Assembly: GCF_026342355.1 (NCBI RefSeq)
Contig: NZ_JAPEMV010000001.1
Location: forward strand, 744,001 to 808,000
DNA length: 64,000 nt
Direction: 5' to 3'
Source of the DNA: Streptomyces sp. NBC_00249
GTDB taxonomy: Bacteria; Actinomycetota; Actinomycetes; Streptomycetales; Streptomycetaceae
Part shown: positions 59,171 to 64,000 of the stretch, piece by piece
Layout: every line of letters begins with the position of its first letter
Position numbering within the stretch: position 1 is the first letter of the stretch
Notes under the pieces: model-generated
What the model was told of the DNA's origin: nothing
Databases searched by the model: none
What the model saw: the letters and a program-made list of their open reading frames with translations, nothing else
Program-made: the position numbers and the translations under genes

Positions 59171-61414
59171 TCAGCGGACGTACTCCTCCGTCACCCCCTT
59201 GAGACCGGGCACGCCCTTGCGACCGAGCCGGTGGGAGATGTGGTGGACCCAGCCAGGCAGCCACCAGTTCGCCCGGCCGGCAAGTTGCATGGCCGCCGGC
59301 ACCAGCAGGGCTCGGACCAATGTGGCGTCCAGCAGAACGGTGAGGGCCAGCCCGGTGCCCAGGAGTTTCAGCGATGTGATGCGGGACATGGCCAGTGCGC
59401 TCATCGTCGTGACCACGACCAGGGTGGAGGCGCTGATGAGTCTCCCCGTACAGGCCATGCCGTGGACGATCGAAGTCTGGCTGTCTCCGGTTTCCCTGTA
59501 GTGGTCCTTGATGCGCGCCAGCAGAAAGACCTCGTAGTCCACGGACAGCCCGAGGGCGAGGCAGGCCATCAGCAAAAGCATGCTGATCTCGAGCTGCCCG
59601 GTGACGGTGAAGCCACCCGTATTCAGGCGTCCCTCCTGGAAGAGGGGGACCAGGCAGCCGATGCCGGCGCTCAGGCTGAGAACGGCAAGGGCGAGCGTTT
59701 TGACGGAAACGAAGAGACCGCCAGTGAAACACAGGACCACGAGCAGGGCGCTGCCACCGGCCAGGGCCGCGGCCAGAGGTGCCCGTCGGGACAGGGCGGT
59801 CTTCGTATCCGCCGTCCGCGCGGCAGTCCCGCCGACCAGCCGCGGCGCGAAGGCGGGCAGGGCTCGGATCCGCTCCACGAGCCGCTCGGACGCCGGTGCG
59901 TGCGCACCCGCCGGCAGGCGTACGTTCACCAGCACCACGCCGTCGGCCGCGAAGCGGGATGATGCCAGGGTCGGCGGGACGATACGGGCACCGCTCCGGT
60001 AGGAGCCGGTGGTCGTGTCCACCCCGGCGACACCGGTGATCGAGGACAAGCGGCGGGCGTAATGGTCCACGCCCGCGGCCACACCCGCGGCCCGGACCTC
60101 GGCGACGTCCAGCAGTACGGGCACTTGGGGCTCGGCAGCCTGCGGAAAGTCGGTGCGCACCCGTTCACCGTTCTGCCGCACCAGCGTGGAGGCCGGCAGG
60201 ACACGTTCGTCGGCCACACCGAACTCGGCCTTCCCCAAGGGAGCCGCGCAACTCAGCAGAAGTACGGCCGCAAAGGCTCCGAGCAGCACAGGACGTTTCG
60301 TGGCGACGGTTCCCAGCCATGCCCACGTCCTGCTGTGCCCGGGCGTAGCGACGCGCTTCCGTCGCGCGAGCGGCAGCCTTCTTCGCACCCCGGCGAGCAG
60401 CCAGCGGTCGGCCCGAAGCGCGGGCGGCAGGCAGAAGCGCAGCAGTACCGGATAGAGAAGGACCGCAGTCAGTGCGGCGAAGGCCACCACTGCGATACCG
60501 CCCACTGCCAAGGAGCGCAGGAACGGCACGGGGAAGACCAGCAGCGTCGCCAGGCAGGCGATCACCGTTGCGGCGGAGAACAGCACGGCGCGCCCGTCCG
60601 AGCGGACCGCGCGGGCGAGGGCTTCTCCCAGCTCTGCCCCGCGTGTCATCTCCTCCCGGCAGCGCATCGTGATCAGAAGTCCGTAGTCCACCGACAGGCC
60701 GAACCCGAGGGCCACCGTGACGTTCACGGCGAACACCGAGACGGGCATGATCAGTGCAAGCCCGCCCAGAAAGGCCAGCGTTGCCAGGACGGAGACGGCA
60801 CCGATCACCATCGGCAGCAGCGCCGAAGCGACCGAACGCAGGGCCACCATCAGGATGACCAGTACAAGGGGTGCCGCAGCCAGCTCGGCGGTGCGCAGGT
60901 CTTCTCGGCTCAGCCGGACTGCCTCCGCACTGCTCCACGCGGGTCCGGCCGCAGCCACGGAGACAATCCCGTGATCTCCCGCCAAGCCCGGCACGATCCG
61001 CTGGGCCGTCTTGACGGCCTCCGCCCCCGTTCCGGTCAGCTCGACTCCGATCAGTGCGCTCCGCTCGTCACCGGACAGCAGAGCGGGGCTTGCCGTGTCC
61101 CAATAGCTCCATACCCGGGCCACCCCCGGCTCATCGGCCGTGGAACGGGCAAGAGCCCGGCCTTGGACAGCCGCCTCCCCGTATTGCATCGAGGTCCGGC
61201 CTGATACCAGGAAAATCAGGTCGGCGGACGGTTCGTCGAACTGCTCGTCGATCACTCGCTCGGCCCGCTCGGACTCGGTCCCCGTGGCGGTGAACCCCGA
61301 CGGAGTCAACCGGCTGAAACAGCCGATCGCCGCCGGGATCAAGGCCAATACCAGAACAGTGACGACTACGAGAAACCGCCACGGGCGCCTCGGAATCCAC
61401 TTTGCCGCGACCAT
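59171..61414 (-). CDS. MMPL-family RND lipid exporter
   Basis: 747 residues with the duplicated six-helix plan of MMPL proteins: one helix at about 13-35, a periplasmic-type loop, five helices (about 175-325), and the same again (loop about 400-530, helices about 540-740). The proton-relay Asp-Tyr pairs are kept in both halves: FGLSVDYGLLITMR and LGLSVDYEVFLLARIKDHYR. Actinobacterial members export lipids, lipopeptides or drugs. ATG at 61414 is used; a GTG at 61435 would add seven residues. Divergent from an N-acyltransferase gene, its likely functional partner. Confidence 0.9.
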   Translation of the reverse strand: MVAAKWIPRRPWRFLVVVTVLVLALIPAAIGCFSRLTPSGFTATGTESERAERVIDEQFDEPSADLIFLVSGRTSMQYGEAAVQGRALARSTADEPGVARVWSYWDTASPALLSGDERSALIGVELTGTGAEAVKTAQRIVPGLAGDHGIVSVAAAGPAWSSAEAVRLSREDLRTAELAAAPLVLVILMVALRSVASALLPMVIGAVSVLATLAFLGGLALIMPVSVFAVNVTVALGFGLSVDYGLLITMRCREEMTRGAELGEALARAVRSDGRAVLFSAATVIACLATLLVFPVPFLRSLAVGGIAVVAFAALTAVLLYPVLLRFCLPPALRADRWLLAGVRRRLPLARRKRVATPGHSRTWAWLGTVATKRPVLLGAFAAVLLLSCAAPLGKAEFGVADERVLPASTLVRQNGERVRTDFPQAAEPQVPVLLDVAEVRAAGVAAGVDHYARRLSSITGVAGVDTTTGSYRSGARIVPPTLASSRFAADGVVLVNVRLPAGAHAPASERLVERIRALPAFAPRLVGGTAARTADTKTALSRRAPLAAALAGGSALLVVLCFTGGLFVSVKTLALAVLSLSAGIGCLVPLFQEGRLNTGGFTVTGQLEISMLLLMACLALGLSVDYEVFLLARIKDHYRETGDSQTSIVHGMACTGRLISASTLVVVTTMSALAMSRITSLKLLGTGLALTVLLDATLVRALLVPAAMQLAGRANWWLPGWVHHISHRLGRKGVPGLKGVTEEYVR

Positions 61415-61513
61415 GGGCGCAACTTTATACCCCACCCCCGGACGCCTGTGGTAAACAGGGCGCCTCTAAATATCGGCAAAGCCCTGTATACCGAAAACCT
61501 GCGCGAGGAAAAT

Positions 61514-62287
61514 ATGAGTATTCCCGCCGTGCTTGGCGGCTCGACCCCCGAAGAAGGACGCTACACGGTCTCCGTCACGCGTGACGAGGACACGATTCAC
61601 GAAGCCCAGCAACTGCGCTACCTGATTTTCAATCAGGAACTCAAGTCCAGATACGATGCCGAGGAGGGTCGTGAGACGGACGGATTCGACCGGCACTGCG
61701 ACCACATTGTCGTCCGTCGCACGGACACCGGCGAATTGGTCGGTACGCACCGCCTCTTGCCTCCAGAAGGTGCGAGGCAGATCGGCGGACTGACCGCCGA
61801 GGCCGTGTTCGACCTGGGTCCGCATCAGGCACTGCGGCCGGCGCTCGTCGAACTCACCCGCGCGTGCGTGCACCCCGACCACCGCGCCGGTCCCGTGATC
61901 ACCATGCTGTGGGCAGGGATGATGCGATACATGACCCGCCGTCGCCATGCCTGGGTGTCAGGACGGTTGACCCTTCCCCTTTTCGACGGAGGGGCCCAGG
62001 CCGCGGCCTGTTGGGACCACGTGCTGGCCGGCGGGCATTTCGCTCCTGACCGCTACCACGTACGCCCCCACACCCCCTGGAATCCCGCGGCGATCGAGCG
62101 CAGCCCGGGCCTTGGAATTCCTCCCAAGTTCCGCGGGTACCTGCTCGCCGGAGCATGGGTGTGCAGCGAGTTCGCATACGACTCGCAGCACGACGAAGCC
62201 AGCCTCTACCTTCTGCTCTCCCTCGAGAACGTCAATCGGCACCGGCGCGAGTTCCTCCTGTCACTCGGGGAGAATCTGGCGCGCTGA
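61514..62287 (+). CDS. Second OlsB-like GNAT N-acyltransferase
   Basis: 257 residues, same family as the protein at 8429-9253 and, by eye, close to half identical with almost no gaps. Shared blocks: FDRHCDHIVV, LVGTHRLLPPE, ACVHPDHRAGPVITMLWAGM and HTPWNPAAI. It should join a fatty acyl chain to an amine. Unlike the first copy it has no PlsC partner; its neighbours are an MMPL exporter and acyl-chain-modifying enzymes. GAGG lies five bases before the ATG. The 3' end overlaps the convergent methyltransferase by 27 bases. Confidence 0.85.
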   Translation: MSIPAVLGGSTPEEGRYTVSVTRDEDTIHEAQQLRYLIFNQELKSRYDAEEGRETDGFDRHCDHIVVRRTDTGELVGTHRLLPPEGARQIGGLTAEAVFDLGPHQALRPALVELTRACVHPDHRAGPVITMLWAGMMRYMTRRRHAWVSGRLTLPLFDGGAQAAACWDHVLAGGHFAPDRYHVRPHTPWNPAAIERSPGLGIPPKFRGYLLAGAWVCSEFAYDSQHDEASLYLLLSLENVNRHRREFLLSLGENLAR

Positions 62288-63202
62288 TGTCCCGGCCGGA
62301 CCTCGACGTGCGGGCCAGCGACGTAGCGTGATGCGGTACAGCGCGGAAGCCTGGCGCATGAAGACGATCTCGCTGGCCCGCAGGTAGGTGCGGTACCGCA
62401 TGTAGGCGTCGGGGCCGACAAGCAGTTGAGCCTGTTCCCGGGCCTGAAAGAGCCGGGTGGACCAGCCTCGCAGCGTGCGCGCGTAGTCGGCGCCGTCCTC
62501 GCGGAGTCGGGTGATCGCGAAGTACGGCTCACATGCGGCGGCGATCTCGGAGAGCCGTGGCAGCGCGGATCCGGGGAAGATCTCGCGTGCGAAGAAGTCG
62601 GGTACCGACTCGTCGTGGTTCGTGTCGTCGGTGAGCACGATGGTCTGGAGGCTGAGCCGGCCGAGGGGCGGCAGCCATCCGGCGCACCGCCCGAAGAAGG
62701 CGCGGTAGGTCCCGATGCGTTCGTCGCGGGACATGCTCTGATCGGTGAAGTGCTCGAACGCACCGATCGAGACGATGCCGTCGTACGGGCCGTCCGCCTC
62801 GTGGTCCCGCCAGTCCTCGACTCTGACGTCCGCTCCGTTCAGCCCGAGTGAGCGCACATGTGCGTACTGGTCGGCGCTGAGGGTAAGGCCGACCGCCTGT
62901 CGGACCCCGGTTTCTTCGGTGGCCATGCGCAGCAGGCTGCCCCAGCCGCAGCCGATGTCCAGCAGCCGGCTTCCCGCCGTGAGGCCGGCTTGGCCGAGGT
63001 GGTAGCGGAGCTTGGCGTGCTGTGCCCGCATCAGCAGGTCCGCGTCTCCGGGCGGACCGGTGATGCCCTCCCACAGGGCGCAGGAGTACGTCAGGTCCGG
63101 ATCGAGCCAGAGGGCATAGAAGTCCTTGCCGACGTCGTAGTGGGCCTGGATGTCGGCGGCGGTGGCGCCTGCGCGATAACGCTGGTCGGTCCGGGTGGTC
63201 AC
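62261..63202 (-). CDS. Cyclopropane-fatty-acid-synthase-like methyltransferase
   Basis: 313 residues, the length of mycolic-type enzymes rather than E. coli Cfa (382). HYDVGKDFYALWLDPDLTYS with Cys41 (YSCALW), SAM motif I LLDIGCGWGSLL (about 80-91) and SIGAFEHFTDQSM (with the Glu of FEH) match the family. The position that is His266 in E. coli Cfa (LLHTI) reads LSLQTIV here, as I recall for actinobacterial methyl-branching enzymes. It may therefore add a methyl or methylene branch rather than a cyclopropane. The GTG overlaps the desaturase stop by four bases. Confidence 0.87.
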   Translation of the reverse strand: MTTRTDQRYRAGATAADIQAHYDVGKDFYALWLDPDLTYSCALWEGITGPPGDADLLMRAQHAKLRYHLGQAGLTAGSRLLDIGCGWGSLLRMATEETGVRQAVGLTLSADQYAHVRSLGLNGADVRVEDWRDHEADGPYDGIVSIGAFEHFTDQSMSRDERIGTYRAFFGRCAGWLPPLGRLSLQTIVLTDDTNHDESVPDFFAREIFPGSALPRLSEIAAACEPYFAITRLREDGADYARTLRGWSTRLFQAREQAQLLVGPDAYMRYRTYLRASEIVFMRQASALYRITLRRWPARRGPAGTSARQILPE

Positions 63203-64000
63203 GGGCCGGGCCTCTCTTCATACGAAAGGGGAGGGTGGGGGCTGGGGACGAATGCACCGGGAGCGGTTTCCCTCATGCGGTCGAACAGCCGCTGGGAGCG
63301 TTCGGCTCTCGTCCGCAGCTCGTCGAGCTGGCGGCCGATGCGGTCACGAGCCTGCTCCCCCACGGGGCCGAGGCCCGAGCGGGTCATGACGCCCAGGGAG
63401 CGCAGCAGCGGCTGCAGCACATGGCGGCGGTGGACGTCGAGGTTGTAGATGCCGGATGCGGCGATCCGCAGGGCGCGCTGTTGGAAGCCCGGGATTGTGC
63501 TGCCAGGCATGTCGAAGGAGCAGATGACGTCGGCGAGGGCCGAGAGGGCGCTGTCGGGTTCCAGTTCCACCGCGGCGGTGTACAGGTCGCGGTAGAAGAT
63601 CATGTGGAGGTTCTCGTCGGCGGCGATCCGCGCGGTCAGCTGGCGGGCCACCGGATCGGCACAGGCCAGTCCGGTGTTCCGGTGCGCTTCTCGGGTGGCC
63701 AGTTCCTGGACGGTCACGTACGCCAGGCCGTGCAGCAGGGAAGCGTGGTCGCTGGTGTAGCCGATGGAGACGTGTTGCATGCGCTGGCGCTCCAAGGCCA
63801 CGGGGTCGACGGCCCGGCGGGCGTGGAGGTAGCCGCGCAGCGCGTGAGCGTGGCGGTCCTCCTCGGCCGTCCAGCGGTGCACCCAGGCGCCCCAGGCGCC
63901 GTGGCGGCCGAACTGGGTGGCGATCTCGAAGTGATAGCTCGGCAGGTTGTCCTCGGTCAGCAGGTTGACCATCAGCGCGTCGGCCACGGCCTGTGGGAGT
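63199..64000 (-). CDS. Acyl-ACP desaturase, N-terminus beyond window
   Basis: A soluble di-iron stearoyl-ACP-type desaturase; the frame stays open to the right edge, so the start is not seen. LLTEDNLPSYHFEI is the usual helix region. The two iron motifs are TAEEDRHAHAL and ADENLHMIFY, both with Glu-x-x-His. It would place a double bond in an acyl-ACP chain. Coupled by a GTGA overlap to the methyltransferase, which could use that double bond. Confidence 0.88.
   Translation of the reverse strand, partial: LPQAVADALMVNLLTEDNLPSYHFEIATQFGRHGAWGAWVHRWTAEEDRHAHALRGYLHARRAVDPVALERQRMQHVSIGYTSDHASLLHGLAYVTVQELATREAHRNTGLACADPVARQLTARIAADENLHMIFYRDLYTAAVELEPDSALSALADVICSFDMPGSTIPGFQQRALRIAASGIYNLDVHRRHVLQPLLRSLGVMTRSGLGPVGEQARDRIGRQLDELRTRAERSQRLFDRMRETAPGAFVPSPHPPLSYEERPGP

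Overview
The window is high-GC actinobacterial DNA and almost certainly comes from a Streptomyces chromosome (or a close relative). Codons end in G or C, GTG starts and 4-base ATGA/GTGA overlaps are common, and the families are typical of the genus: ergothioneine genes, dodecin, DUF574 methyltransferase, DUF6777, an RmdA-type c-di-GMP protein, LysX, class F sortase and a SpoIIE phosphatase. From memory, the run egtABCD - acyltransferases - sdhBAC - LysR - methyltransferase - rmdA resembles S. coelicolor around SCO0910-SCO0928; I could not check this. No rRNA, tRNA, CRISPR array or intact transposase was seen.

Layout. 1-2.3 kb: the end of an amidase gene, an orphan PemK/MazF-type protein, a palindromic element and decayed sequence. 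2.3-7.6 kb: a microbial-type PARG divergent from the tightly coupled egtA-egtB-egtC-egtD operon. 7.5-9.3 kb: a coupled GNAT N-acyltransferase/PlsC acyltransferase pair that looks like an ornithine-lipid (OlsB/OlsA) module. 9.4-15.9 kb: an orphan sugar-binding lipoprotein with a DasR-like palindrome, dodecin, a HAD phosphatase, a luciferase-like oxidoreductase, a UvrA-like ABC ATPase and a histidine-phosphatase lipoprotein. 16-20.4 kb: sdhC-sdhA-sdhB divergent from a LysR regulator over a perfect palindrome. 20.4-25.6 kb: TetR/FAD-monooxygenase pair, then a DUF574 methyltransferase coupled to rmdA.

25.9-36.7 kb is rich in envelope functions: three small secreted proteins with C-terminal membrane anchors, a DUF4239 membrane protein, a class F sortase, a polysaccharide deacetylase, LysX (lysyl-phosphatidylglycerol/lysyl-tRNA synthetase fusion), a stress protein and a CapA-like lipoprotein. 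37-44 kb holds an ECF-like sigma factor, a 165-bp MITE-like palindrome, an orphan transporter small subunit, an Fpg/Nei glycosylase, a PAS-GAF-SpoIIE phosphatase and a DUF6777 lipoprotein. 43.6-46.6 kb is a three-gene YndJ/DUF1990/lipase-maturation-factor operon behind two TTGAAC-GTTCAA operators. 46.6-56.3 kb is mostly housekeeping (epimerase, SDR, membrane transporter, M23/LysM peptidase, 6-phosphogluconate dehydrogenase, racemase, panD), with an unannotated 56-residue peptide gene at 47.8 kb.

56.3-59.2 kb is an accessory scar. It contains an unknown 481-residue protein with a PD-(D/E)XK-like motif and two TTA codons, followed by gene remnants. 59.2-64 kb is a lipid locus: an MMPL exporter divergent from a second OlsB-like GNAT, facing a coupled acyl-ACP desaturase/cyclopropane-synthase-like methyltransferase pair. 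I consider this lipid locus and the 481-residue protein the best candidates for undescribed biology.
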